A stretch of 8,164 bases of DNA. Source: Phycisphaerales bacterium. Lineage in GTDB: Bacteria; Planctomycetota; Phycisphaerae; Phycisphaerales; UBA1924. The stretch is from positions 1 to 8,164 of the forward strand of contig JAUXUZ010000547.1 in assembly GCA_030680655.1 (NCBI GenBank). The letters are read 5' to 3'. The notes beneath the pieces were generated by a model, which worked only from the letters and a program-made list of their open reading frames with translations, made no database searches and had not been told where the DNA came from. The position numbers were made by a program, and so were the translations under genes. Positions 1 through 6,567 of this stretch are shown here, piece after piece. The number at the start of each line of letters is the position of its first letter. Position 1 is the stretch's first letter.

Positions 1-288
1 CAAATGTGAATTACCGCAGCCGCTGTGTCAATAGATGCAGCAGAGGCAGAGGTTCGCGGGAAATGTCTGTGCGGAATGGGCGGACCCGGCAAGATGTGCC
101 GGTTATGCGGGATCAAGCTTCTAAGTACCTGCAAATACTCAACTTACGAGCAATGAAATCCCTTCGCCGTGGGCGATTTGCGTCCGAAGCCCTGGCGACC
201 GCGATCCGCTCTCGCTCGGGATGACGGCTTTCCGCAGGGCGATCATCACTAGACTTGCCTGCGCGGGGGCTGGAATGGAGTAAGTGTG
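1..288. other. Leader region before the adaptor gene, no convincing gene
   Basis: No reading frame here looks like a real protein. The longest, GTG at 6 to 224 on +, is a short arginine/serine-rich product with no domain. A perfect 6-bp stem with a 5-base loop lies at 86-102 (CCGGCA / TGCCGG) but has no T-tract, so it is at best a weak terminator of an upstream gene. The promoter of the adaptor gene must lie here or further upstream; I see no clear -35/-10 pair. A GGAG at 277-280 is the ribosome binding site of the next gene. Confidence 0.5.
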
Positions 289-1977
289 ATGACCAGGAAC
301 GCGATCCTTGTGTCGGCGTCGGGGCTGCTGGTGGCGGTTGGTGGAGCGGTGGGGATCGGTCCCGCCACAGCCGCGGCCGGGGTCAGGCCCGCCCAGCCGA
401 CCGCGAACTCCGACGGAGTGGTTGATACGGCGATCGCGCGGACCATGAGCTTCCTGGTCACGACGACGGCCACGGGCGACCTGCAGGCGGCCAAGCAGAT
501 CGAGATCCGCAACCCTCTTGACCAGCAGACGACCATCACCGAGATCGTCAAGGAGGGTTCGCGCGTCAAGATGGGCGATGTGATCGTCAAGCTCAACAGC
601 CAGCAGATCGAGCAGCAGATCGCCCAGGAGCAGCTCGCGGTTGAGTCGGCCCGCGCGAACCTGGCGGTGGCCGAGAACGCGCTGATGATCCAGGAGTCCG
701 ACAACGAGTCGGCGATGCGCAAGGCGACCCTTGACCTGGAGGTGGCGAAGCTCGAGCTGCGCCAGTGGGCAGAGGGCGATGTGAAGAGCAAGCGCCAGGC
801 GCTCGACCTCGCGCTCGAGAAGGCGCAGCGCGAGCTGCAGCGTCTCCAGGAGAAGTTCGAGCGTTCGCGCTCGCTCAACGCAGAGGGGTTCCTCTCGACC
901 GACGAGATGAAGCGTGACGAGCTCGCCTACCTGGAGGCCGACGCGAACCTCAAGACCGCGACGCTCAACAAAGAGGTCTACAACGGCATCGAGTACGCCA
1001 AGGACCAGAAGGTGAAGGAGTCGGCGGTCGAAGAGGCGCAGGCGAGCCGCGACCGCACCTCCTCGCTCAACCGGAGCAAGCTGGAGAGCCGCCGGGCGGA
1101 GCTGAACAACAGCCGCGAGACGCTCAAGCTGCGCGAGGCGAACCTGGACAAGTACAACGCGCAGCTGGCCAGCGCCACCATCAAGGCGCCGCAGGACGGG
1201 CTGGTGGTCTACGCGTCGAGCCTGGAGCGCGACCGCTTCGGCGGCCAGGGGACAACGATCGATGTGGGCCAGCAGGTCTACCCCAACGCGCTGATCCTCG
1301 CGCTGCCGGACGTTACGGAGATGATCGCCGCCGTGCGCGTGCACGAATCGCTGGCGGGCCGGATCAGGCCCGACATGACCGCGACGGTAAAGGTCGACGC
1401 GATGGGGGGCAAGTCGGTGCCGGGGCGTGTGCTCTCGGTGGGCGTGATCGCAGAGAGCGGCGGCTGGCGCGACCCAAACCTTCGTGAGTACACCGTCCGC
1501 GTGCGCCTGGATGTGCCCGACGTTGCGAGCGTGCTCAAGCCGTCGATGCGGTGCGAGGCGGAGATCACGCTCGACCGCGTGACCGATGCGCTCGCGGTGC
1601 CGGTGCAGGCGGTCTTCAGCGAGGGGCTGGTGCGCTACGTGCTCACGCCCCAGGGCGACAAGTACGTCCGCTCGCCGATCAAGGTCGGCCGCCGCAGCGA
1701 GCGGTTCATCGAGATCCTCGCGGGGATCGGCGAGGGTCAGCCGGTGCTGCTGCGGGTTCCGCGAACCGGTGAATTGATCGACCGGCCCTGGACCACCGAG
1801 GCGCTCGCGGCCGTTGGCCTTCAGCGGGTTGCCGAGGGGCGCATCGAGCCCGTGGGCGGCGCGCCGTCTGGACTCCCGGGCGGCGGCGGAACTCCGGGCG
1901 GAGGCAAGCGCCCTGCGGGAGCGCCGAAGGCAGCCCCCGGCGAGTCCGCCGCGGGACCGTCGGCGCCAACTGGCTGA
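289..1977 (+). CDS. Periplasmic adaptor (membrane fusion protein, HlyD/MacA/RND type) of an efflux system
   Basis: This is a 562-residue adaptor that should sit in the periplasm, anchored by its N-terminus, and bridge an inner-membrane pump to an outer-membrane channel. Residues 5-30 are a hydrophobic signal or anchor segment. The first half of the split biotinyl-lipoyl domain is about 64-104 (IVKEGSRVKMGDVIVKL). Residues about 105-295 form a long charged coiled-coil hairpin rich in Glu, Lys, Arg and Leu. The second lipoyl half starts at SATIKAPQDGLVVYA (296-309). A beta-barrel follows at about 342-430 and a membrane-proximal domain at about 430-500. The last 40 or so residues are a Gly/Pro/Ala tail, probably disordered. 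At the hairpin turn, R192-x3-L196-x6-S203 fits the RLS motif known from TolC-docking adaptors. ATG 289 was chosen because GGAG at 277-280 lies 8 bases before it; GTG 286 is the alternative. No pump or channel gene is in the window, so the substrate is unknown. Confidence 0.88.
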   Translation: MTRNAILVSASGLLVAVGGAVGIGPATAAAGVRPAQPTANSDGVVDTAIARTMSFLVTTTATGDLQAAKQIEIRNPLDQQTTITEIVKEGSRVKMGDVIVKLNSQQIEQQIAQEQLAVESARANLAVAENALMIQESDNESAMRKATLDLEVAKLELRQWAEGDVKSKRQALDLALEKAQRELQRLQEKFERSRSLNAEGFLSTDEMKRDELAYLEADANLKTATLNKEVYNGIEYAKDQKVKESAVEEAQASRDRTSSLNRSKLESRRAELNNSRETLKLREANLDKYNAQLASATIKAPQDGLVVYASSLERDRFGGQGTTIDVGQQVYPNALILALPDVTEMIAAVRVHESLAGRIRPDMTATVKVDAMGGKSVPGRVLSVGVIAESGGWRDPNLREYTVRVRLDVPDVASVLKPSMRCEAEITLDRVTDALAVPVQAVFSEGLVRYVLTPQGDKYVRSPIKVGRRSERFIEILAGIGEGQPVLLRVPRTGELIDRPWTTEALAAVGLQRVAEGRIEPVGGAPSGLPGGGGTPGGGKRPAGAPKAAPGESAAGPSAPTG

Positions 1978-1995
1978 GCCGTACTTCGGTGTCGA

Positions 1996-3105
1996 CTACC
2001 GCGCGTCGTTTGCCGCCGGCGCAGCCGGCCGATCAAGCAGCAGCCGGTACGTTCCAGGCACCAGCGCGCGCAGCACAAGCACGCGCGGGCCCGTCGGTCG
2101 CCCGGTCGGGATCGGTGGCGGGCCCGATCCCAGCAGCGCCTGTCCGAGCATCGGTGCGGGTTCAACCCGCGGGCCCGGGGCTGAGGACGCCTCGCCCGCT
2201 GGCAACGCGATCAACACCAACGAGGCACCCCCGCGCAGCGAGAGCGTAAACGCCTGCCTCCCCAGCACCTGGCCCCGTGCGGCGAGGTCGGTCGAGAGCG
2301 GTGGGGGCGCCAGGGGGTCGGGCGCCGCCTCGTGAAACACGCCGGTGACCACGGGCAGGAACTGCACGCGCAGATCGGCGGCCAGTCCGGCGGTTGGAAT
2401 GGCCTCGGCCGGTGCGGGCCACGCGCGCACGTACCAGCGGAGTGTCCCGGGCTTCAGCGACACAACCGCCTGGTCCAGCGAGAGCGCCCACCGATCAGAA
2501 CGCGGTGGCGCATCGAGCAGCGGCGCCCATGTCGGGCTCGGCTGGATCGTCATCGAGGCGAGGTTGTTGACCGGCGCGCCCCTGGGTGCCGCGCCGAAGA
2601 TCGCCTCGGTGGGCTGCGAGGGCTCCTGGGGGCCAGTCGACCCGCCGCTCGTGGCAACCCCGCTCGGGCGACCGGCCGCCGAAGCGGCCGATGGGGGCGG
2701 TTGGACCAAGGGCGGTGGAGGGGCGGGGGTGAGCGTCAGAAGCCGCTCAAGCTCTTCGAGGCCGGTGTCACTGAGCAGCGCACCGAGAAGCCCGCGGCTG
2801 GCGAGCGTGGTCCGCACCGGCTCGGGGAGGGCTTGACTCTGCGCCTTGATCAACTCGACGACTTCGGATGGGAGCGATTCACCTTCGCGCACAGAGAACA
2901 CCCGCGCATCCAGGCGCGACGACGCGATCGGAAACTCGGGGCCCGCATCAACCCGCGGTCCGACGACTTCGGGCTGTTGCGAAGGTGGGGGGTTCGGTCC
3001 TAAGCCGCTCCCGGAGCAGCCGACCGCGATCAGCATCGCCGCAGAGGCCAGAACGGCCGCCGCGTGGCCAACGTACAAGGGGTGGTGCGATGCCGGGTCT
3101 GCCAT
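1996..3105 (-). CDS. Proline-rich putative lipoprotein, function unknown
   Basis: I do not recognise a family for this 369-residue protein. Residues 14-30 are a hydrophobic stretch ending in a lipobox (LIAVGC, Cys30), so a lipid-anchored envelope protein is expected after signal peptidase II cleavage. A short Ser/Gly/Pro linker follows. Residues about 64-124 look helical and charged (SVREGESLPSEVVELIKAQ and a Leu-rich stretch). A Pro/Ser/Thr/Gly linker spans about 126-180. A C-terminal part at about 180-360 has beta-like segments (LRWYVRAWP, LRVQFLPVV, LVLIALPAG, TYRLLLDRP). The open frame extends 38 codons further upstream, but ATG 3105 is preferred because it puts the signal peptide at the N-terminus. 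No clear Shine-Dalgarno precedes it. The gene converges on the adaptor gene with 18 bases between stop codons and diverges from the small exported-protein gene. The lipoprotein call is sound; the function is open. Confidence 0.75.
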   Translation of the reverse strand: MADPASHHPLYVGHAAAVLASAAMLIAVGCSGSGLGPNPPPSQQPEVVGPRVDAGPEFPIASSRLDARVFSVREGESLPSEVVELIKAQSQALPEPVRTTLASRGLLGALLSDTGLEELERLLTLTPAPPPPLVQPPPSAASAAGRPSGVATSGGSTGPQEPSQPTEAIFGAAPRGAPVNNLASMTIQPSPTWAPLLDAPPRSDRWALSLDQAVVSLKPGTLRWYVRAWPAPAEAIPTAGLAADLRVQFLPVVTGVFHEAAPDPLAPPPLSTDLAARGQVLGRQAFTLSLRGGASLVLIALPAGEASSAPGPRVEPAPMLGQALLGSGPPPIPTGRPTGPRVLVLRALVPGTYRLLLDRPAAPAANDAR

Positions 3106-3191
3106 AGTGAACTTCGTACATGATAGAAGTGGCCGCGGGGCATATTCGGTGGCAGACTGAAAGTGCGGAGACCTCGAAACTGGAGAGCAGC
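3106..3191. promoter_or_regulatory. Divergent intergenic region between two exported-protein genes
   Basis: These 86 bases separate the start codons of two divergent genes, so promoters for both are expected here. A -10-like hexamer for the minus-strand gene is TATCAT (reverse complement of 3120-3125), and one for the plus-strand gene is CATATT at 3141-3146. Neither has a convincing -35 partner. The functional call rests on gene orientation more than on motifs. Confidence 0.4.
3182..3187 (+). promoter_or_regulatory. Ribosome binding site deciding the start at 3192
   Basis: GGAGAG lies 4 bases before ATG 3192 and supports this start over the upstream in-frame ATG at 3120, which lacks such a site and would bury the signal peptide. 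Confidence 0.6.
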
Positions 3192-3650
3192 ATGATCCTT
3201 GCAACCCTGGGCATTGCACTGGCGACGATGGTCGGACCGCTCGCTGATGAGCCGGTTGTGCGCATCAGCCGCCCCGGTGGTGGCCCGCCGGAGGTGGTGC
3301 GCCAGGTCGCTGGCACCCCCACACGTAACGGGTGGGTGTCCGTTCCAGCCAGTGCCGTTGCGGGTGGCGGCGGTGTGACGGTGGTGGGTGGTGCCAACGG
3401 AGCGCCCTCCTGGAGCGAGTCGGAGGACACGGGCCAGCCGACGGTCGTACGGACCGAGCAGTTACTGAGGGCGTTTGGATACGACCGCAGCAACTTTGGC
3501 TTTACCGTTCTGCACGCGCCGCGCAGCGGGCACGGCCGGTGGGGCGGGCACCACGAGCATGCGGAGCCGGAGATTGACCCCCGGGTGGCAGCGACGCTGC
3601 GCGATGCGGCACCGCTCGAGAGCCGATTCCCGCCGGTCCCGGGTCGGTAG
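3192..3650 (+). CDS. Small exported protein, function unknown
   Basis: A 152-residue protein with no family I recognise. Residues 2-18 are hydrophobic (ILATLGIALATMVGPLA), with a likely signal peptidase I site after A18. The mature part is Gly/Pro/Val-rich at about 23-85. A more ordered stretch at 86-110 (RTEQLLRAFGYDRSNFGFT) is followed by a His/Gly segment at 114-123 with four histidines (HGRWGGHHEH) and then an acidic patch. ATG 3192 is chosen over an in-frame ATG at 3120 because GGAGAG at 3182-3187 lies 4 bases before it and because it places the signal peptide at the N-terminus. It is divergent from the lipoprotein gene and lies 81 bases before the Ppx/GppA gene on the same strand, so co-transcription with the latter is possible. 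The His-rich segment could bind metal; that is inference from composition only. Confidence 0.65.
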   Translation: MILATLGIALATMVGPLADEPVVRISRPGGGPPEVVRQVAGTPTRNGWVSVPASAVAGGGGVTVVGGANGAPSWSESEDTGQPTVVRTEQLLRAFGYDRSNFGFTVLHAPRSGHGRWGGHHEHAEPEIDPRVAATLRDAAPLESRFPPVPGR

Positions 3651-3731
3651 ACCCTGACGCCGCGTGAAGATTGCAAGGAGCGGCCGAAGAACACAGCGTG
3701 CGTGCCGCGCACGGCGTTAGGCTGCAGCACC

Positions 3732-4841
3732 ATGGCATCACAGAAGGACAAGCGGGCACCCGGCCGAGCATCCGGCAACGGGCGAGTTGAGAATGCAAAG
3801 GGCAACGGGATCGCCCCGCCCTCGCTGGCCGCGACGGGTGCGGGGCCCAAACCGCCGGCGAACGAGGACGCGGTGACGCGCCCGGTGGAACGCGCAGCGG
3901 TGATCGACATCGGTTCAAACAGCGTGCGATTGGCGGTTGGATCGCGCGGCAAGGGGGGAGAGGTCCGGCTGATCGCCGAGACCCGTTCTCCGACGCGGCT
4001 TGCGCAGGGCCTGGACCTCAGCGGCCGTCTCGACCCCACCGCGATGGAGGCCTCGGTCGATGCGGTGCTGCGGATGCTGGCGGAGGCGAAGGCCCACGGC
4101 GCTACGGGGGTGCGGGTGGTAGCGACCTGTGCGGTTCGCGAAGCCGAGAACGCATCGCGCTTCGTCGCGATGATCAAGGCCGAGACCGGGCGCGACGTGG
4201 AGGTGATCAGCGGTGACGAAGAGGGGCGGCTGGCGTACGTCGGCGCGGCCCGTCAGTTCGACCTTTCGAAGGCGTGGTCGGCGGTGATCGATATCGGCGG
4301 CGGCTCCACCGAACTGGCGATCGCCCACAAGGGCAAGGTCGAGACGATCGCGTCGATCCCCGTCGGCGCTGTGCGGCTCACGGAGCGGTTCGGCGGGCCC
4401 GAGCGGGCGCTGCAGGACCACTTCAACGACATGAAGCAGTTCATCGACGGCCTGCTCAACAAGCACCTCAAGCACGCCCATAGCGCCGCCGATGTGCTGG
4501 TGGTGACCGGCGGGAGCGCTACGGCGCTGGGGGTGATGGACCTCCTCTCGCGCCACCCCGGCAAGGTTGACCCCGAGGACAAAGTCGCGGTGTCGCGGGC
4601 CGTCAGCGGGTACGCCATCGAGCGGGCGACCGTCAAGGACTGGTCCAAGCGCCTCCGCGAGATGTCGGCAAAGGAGCGCCTGGCGGTGCCGGGCCTCAGC
4701 CGCGACCGATCGGCGGTCATCGTGGCGGGCCTGGTGATCCTGCACCGGGCGATGAAGCGGCTGCGCTGCCGCAAGGCCATCGTCAGCGCTGGGAGCATCC
4801 GCGACGGGGTTCTCCACGAGATGCTCTCAACCATGGGCTGA
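3732..4841 (+). CDS. Exopolyphosphatase / pppGpp phosphohydrolase family (Ppx/GppA), short form
   Basis: This 369-residue cytoplasmic enzyme belongs to the ASKHA-fold Ppx/GppA family, which removes terminal phosphate from polyphosphate or from pppGpp. Counting from ATG 3732, the phosphate-1 motif is AVIDIGSNSVRLAV (56-69). The segment ISGDEEGRL holds Glu164, aligned with catalytic Glu121 of E. coli PPX. The phosphate-2 motif VIDIGGGSTEL holds Asp187 and Glu194, matching D143 and E150 there. An adenosine-type motif GGSATAL is at 260-266, and the C-terminal AIVSAGSIRDGVL is typical. The C-terminal HD-like domain of long Ppx proteins is absent. Residues 1-50 are a basic, Gly/Pro/Ala-rich extension not expected in the family. 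No good Shine-Dalgarno precedes ATG 3732 or the in-frame GTG 3702. GTG 3873, 5 bases after GAGG, would give a 322-residue protein of normal short-form length and may be the true start. Substrate choice cannot be read from sequence. Confidence 0.92.
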   Translation: MASQKDKRAPGRASGNGRVENAKGNGIAPPSLAATGAGPKPPANEDAVTRPVERAAVIDIGSNSVRLAVGSRGKGGEVRLIAETRSPTRLAQGLDLSGRLDPTAMEASVDAVLRMLAEAKAHGATGVRVVATCAVREAENASRFVAMIKAETGRDVEVISGDEEGRLAYVGAARQFDLSKAWSAVIDIGGGSTELAIAHKGKVETIASIPVGAVRLTERFGGPERALQDHFNDMKQFIDGLLNKHLKHAHSAADVLVVTGGSATALGVMDLLSRHPGKVDPEDKVAVSRAVSGYAIERATVKDWSKRLREMSAKERLAVPGLSRDRSAVIVAGLVILHRAMKRLRCRKAIVSAGSIRDGVLHEMLSTMG

Positions 4842-4931
4842 ACGTGGCCCCGGGTGTGGGTCAGGCGGGGGCCGTCGGGCTGGCTGCCGGAGCGCACAAA
4901 CCGCCGCGGCGGCGCTATTGTGGGGTTGCCC
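4842..4931. other. Spacer between Ppx/GppA gene and tRNA-Val with GC-rich inverted repeats
   Basis: The spacer holds a possible stem GGCCCC (4846-4851) / GGGGCC (4868-4873) with a 16-base loop, and a perfect 12-base palindrome CCGCCGCGGCGG at 4901-4912. Neither is followed by a T-tract, so termination here is not demonstrated. Confidence 0.3.
4893..4921 (+). promoter_or_regulatory. Possible promoter of tRNA-Val
   Basis: A -10-like TATTGT at 4916-4921 would start transcription a few bases before the mature tRNA 5' end at 4932. At 17-base spacing the -35 region is CGCACA (4893-4898), which matches TTGACA at only three positions. The call rests on position more than on match quality. Confidence 0.3.
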
Positions 4932-5005
4932 GGGCGGGTAGCTCAGTTGGCTAGAGCATTCGCTTTACATGCGAAGGGTCCAGGGTTCGAATCCCTGCCT
5001 GCCCA
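4932..5005 (+). tRNA. tRNA-Val (anticodon TAC)
   Basis: A complete 74-base cloverleaf can be drawn. The acceptor stem pairs GGGCGGG (4932-4938) with CCTGCCC (4998-5004) with one G-T wobble. The D arm is GCTC/GAGC. The anticodon stem TTCGC/GCGAA encloses the loop TTTACAT, giving anticodon TAC, which reads valine GTA codons and, if U34 is modified, other GTN codons. The T arm CAGGG/CCCTG encloses TTCGAAT. The discriminator base is A5005, and CCA is not encoded, so it must be added by the CCA enzyme. The gene lies 68 bases before the WaaA-like gene on the same strand. Confidence 0.96.
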
Positions 5006-5014
5006 TTTGAGTCG

Positions 5015-5034
5015 TCGCGAGTAGCTGGTCGCGA
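5015..5034 (+). other. Stem-loop after tRNA-Val
   Basis: TCGCGA at 5015-5020 and again at 5029-5034 can pair perfectly (6 bp) around an 8-base loop. It starts 10 bases after the tRNA 3' end and has no T-tract. It could aid 3' processing, weaken read-through into the next gene, or be chance; the hexamer is self-complementary, so it is also a direct repeat. Confidence 0.35.
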
Positions 5035-5064
5035 GGATGGATGTTGGACCGGTGGCGTTGATCG

Positions 5065-5069
5065 GGAGG
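5065..5069 (+). promoter_or_regulatory. Ribosome binding site for the TTG start at 5074
   Basis: GGAGG lies 4 bases before TTG 5074. An in-frame TGA at 5059-5061 rules out any earlier start in this frame, so this site and the TTG decide the start of the WaaA-like gene. Confidence 0.6.
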
Positions 5070-5073
5070 CTGT

Positions 5074-6348
5074 TTGGGGTTCAACGGGTTTGATCTCGCG
5101 TATTCGGTGGGAGCCGTGGCGCTCGCGCCGCTCTGGATGCGCAAGGCCCGCAGCGGGTGGGACGAGCGTCTAGGGCACGTGCCGCGCCTCCCCGCCATGG
5201 GGGCGAAGCGTCTGATGGTGCACGGCGTCTCGATGGGGGAGCAGGGCGCACTGCGCGAGCTGATACCGATGGTGCTCGAAACCGGCGCCGAGGTGGTTGT
5301 CAGCGCCTCGACCGACACCGGCATCGAGCAGGCCCGCAAGCTCTACGGCCAGATGCGACGGGTGTTCATCGTGCGCTACCCGCTCGATTTCTCGTGGAGC
5401 GTGCGCCGGTTTCTCGACGCGACCGCGCCTGATGCGGTCGCGCTGTGCGAGCTGGAGGTCTGGCCCAACTTCATCGCCGAGTGCACGCGGCGCGGGGTGC
5501 CCGTCGCGGTCATCAACGGCCGGCTCAGCGCCAAGAGCTTCAGGGGGTACAGTCGCCTGCGCCCGCTGCTGCGGCCCACGTTCGCACGCCTGGCCCTCGC
5601 CGGGGTGCATGATGCGTCCTCCGCGGAGCGGTTCTGCGCGATGGGCGTGCAGCAGAAGCGTGTGACCGTCACCGACACCATGAAGTGGGACACCGCCCGC
5701 ATCAACGACGACGTCGAGGGTGCCGACGACTTCGCCGCCGCGATGGGGATCGACCGTTCCCGCCTGCTCGTCGTGGCCGGCAGCACGTCAGAGGGTGAGG
5801 AACGCCTGCTGCACCAGGCGTGCCCGCCGGGTGTGCAGCTGCTGTGCGCCCCGCGAAAACCCGAGCGGTTCGCCGCCGCCGCCGCTGACCTGCCCGGGTG
5901 CACGCGCCGCTCCGGGGCGCAGCAGTGGCCCCCGGGGGGGGGAGGGGCGGCGCTCGGCTCGAGCAAGCAGCGGTTCCTGCTCGACACCCTCGGCGAGCTG
6001 CGCAAGGCGTACGCGCTGGCCGATGTAGTGGTCGTGGGGCGGTCGTTCGGGCTGCCGGGAGCGCAGAAGGGCGGTTCGGACCCGATCGAGTCGGTGGCGC
6101 TGGGCAAGGCGACCATCATCGGCCCAAGCTACGAGAACTTCACGACGGTGGTCAACACGCTCGTCGCCGCCGACGGGCTGGCCGTGGCGTCCGCGGGCGA
6201 ATTGCGGGTGGTGCTCGGCGGGCTGCTCAACGATGCGGCACAGCGTGCGGCGATGGCGCGCCGAGGTCGCGCATGCGTCCGCGAGCACCAGGGGGCCACA
6301 CGCCGGCAGGCGGCGCTGCTGCTGGCGATGCTGAACGCCCCCAAGTGA
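5074..6348 (+). CDS. waaA: Kdo transferase (3-deoxy-D-manno-octulosonic acid transferase, WaaA/KdtA family)
   Basis: This 424-residue GT-B glycosyltransferase should move Kdo from CMP-Kdo onto the lipid A precursor at the inner face of the cytoplasmic membrane. Residues 6-22 form the N-terminal membrane-associated helix. GWDERLG (28-34) holds Glu31, the position of the general-base Glu known from Aquifex WaaA. LMVHGVSMGE (47-56) is the family's HAVSVGE-like motif, and LCELEVWPNFI (124-134) its ExEWPN motif. INGRLS (147-152) and SFRGYSRL (155-162) are also typical. In the C-terminal half, VVVGRSFG (318-325) and GGSDPIESVALGK (333-345) form the donor-binding region; many homologues have GGHNPLE at the latter. 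Length is normal for the family. The start is TTG with GGAGG 4 bases upstream; no earlier in-frame start is possible. Residues 279-297 are a low-complexity insert coded partly by a C5-G9 run (5929-5942). How many Kdo units it adds cannot be told. Confidence 0.9.
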   Translation: MGFNGFDLAYSVGAVALAPLWMRKARSGWDERLGHVPRLPAMGAKRLMVHGVSMGEQGALRELIPMVLETGAEVVVSASTDTGIEQARKLYGQMRRVFIVRYPLDFSWSVRRFLDATAPDAVALCELEVWPNFIAECTRRGVPVAVINGRLSAKSFRGYSRLRPLLRPTFARLALAGVHDASSAERFCAMGVQQKRVTVTDTMKWDTARINDDVEGADDFAAAMGIDRSRLLVVAGSTSEGEERLLHQACPPGVQLLCAPRKPERFAAAAADLPGCTRRSGAQQWPPGGGGAALGSSKQRFLLDTLGELRKAYALADVVVVGRSFGLPGAQKGGSDPIESVALGKATIIGPSYENFTTVVNTLVAADGLAVASAGELRVVLGGLLNDAAQRAAMARRGRACVREHQGATRRQAALLLAMLNAPK

Positions 6349-6567
6349 GGGCGGTTCGTTCTCAGCTCGGCCGCTCGCGAGAGCAGTGGGGGAGCGGTGC
6401 AGGCCGTCGCCAACGGCCGTTTCGAGCCGATCAGCGGCGCGGCGCGACCGGCGCCGAGCCGCGAAAACGTGCTCCCTGATTCTCTCCGCGCCTATGCTCA
6501 CCCCTTGCGTTCAATGAACCCCGCGCACCGGATCGGACCGGCCGCGAGGGTCATCGTGGTTTTTGTC
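6349..6567. other. Intergenic region between the waaA-like gene and tRNA-Lys
   Basis: These 219 bases contain no convincing gene. They hold a terminator-like hairpin at 6402-6418. A second, imperfect GC-rich hairpin lies at 6434-6462 (inner stem GGCGC/GCGCC, outer GCGGC/GCCGC). A -10-like TATGCT is at 6493-6498, with only a poor -35 match upstream. If TATGCT is the tRNA-Lys promoter, the transcript would carry a leader of roughly 60 bases before the mature tRNA. Confidence 0.4.
6402..6418 (+). terminator. Candidate terminator hairpin after the waaA-like gene
   Basis: GGCCGT (6402-6407) and ACGGCC (6413-6418) pair perfectly around CGCCA and are followed by G and TTT. It lies 53 bases after the waaA stop. 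The T-run is very short, so intrinsic termination would be weak. Confidence 0.35.

Noticed and set aside
6..224. A 72-codon frame at the window start
   Set aside because: Arg/Ser-rich, no ribosome binding site visible, no recognisable motif; more likely leader DNA.
139..1344. A 401-codon open frame on the minus strand across the adaptor gene
   Set aside because: It lies antisense to a clear adaptor, is Leu/Arg/His-rich as expected from reading GC-rich codons backwards, and has no domain. Long antisense frames are common at this GC content.
1972..1995. A shared bidirectional terminator between the convergent adaptor and lipoprotein genes
   Set aside because: Only 3-4 bp stems can be drawn in the 18-base gap and there is no T-tract on either strand.
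2332..3003. Plus-strand open frames opposite the lipoprotein gene
   Set aside because: Arg/Gly-rich shadows; the minus-strand frame has a coherent lipobox signal and a better start.
2948..4177. A 409-codon minus-strand frame spanning parts of three genes
   Set aside because: It overlaps the signal peptide of the lipoprotein, the small exported protein and the Ppx motifs. Its product is Arg/Pro/Ser-rich with no domain.
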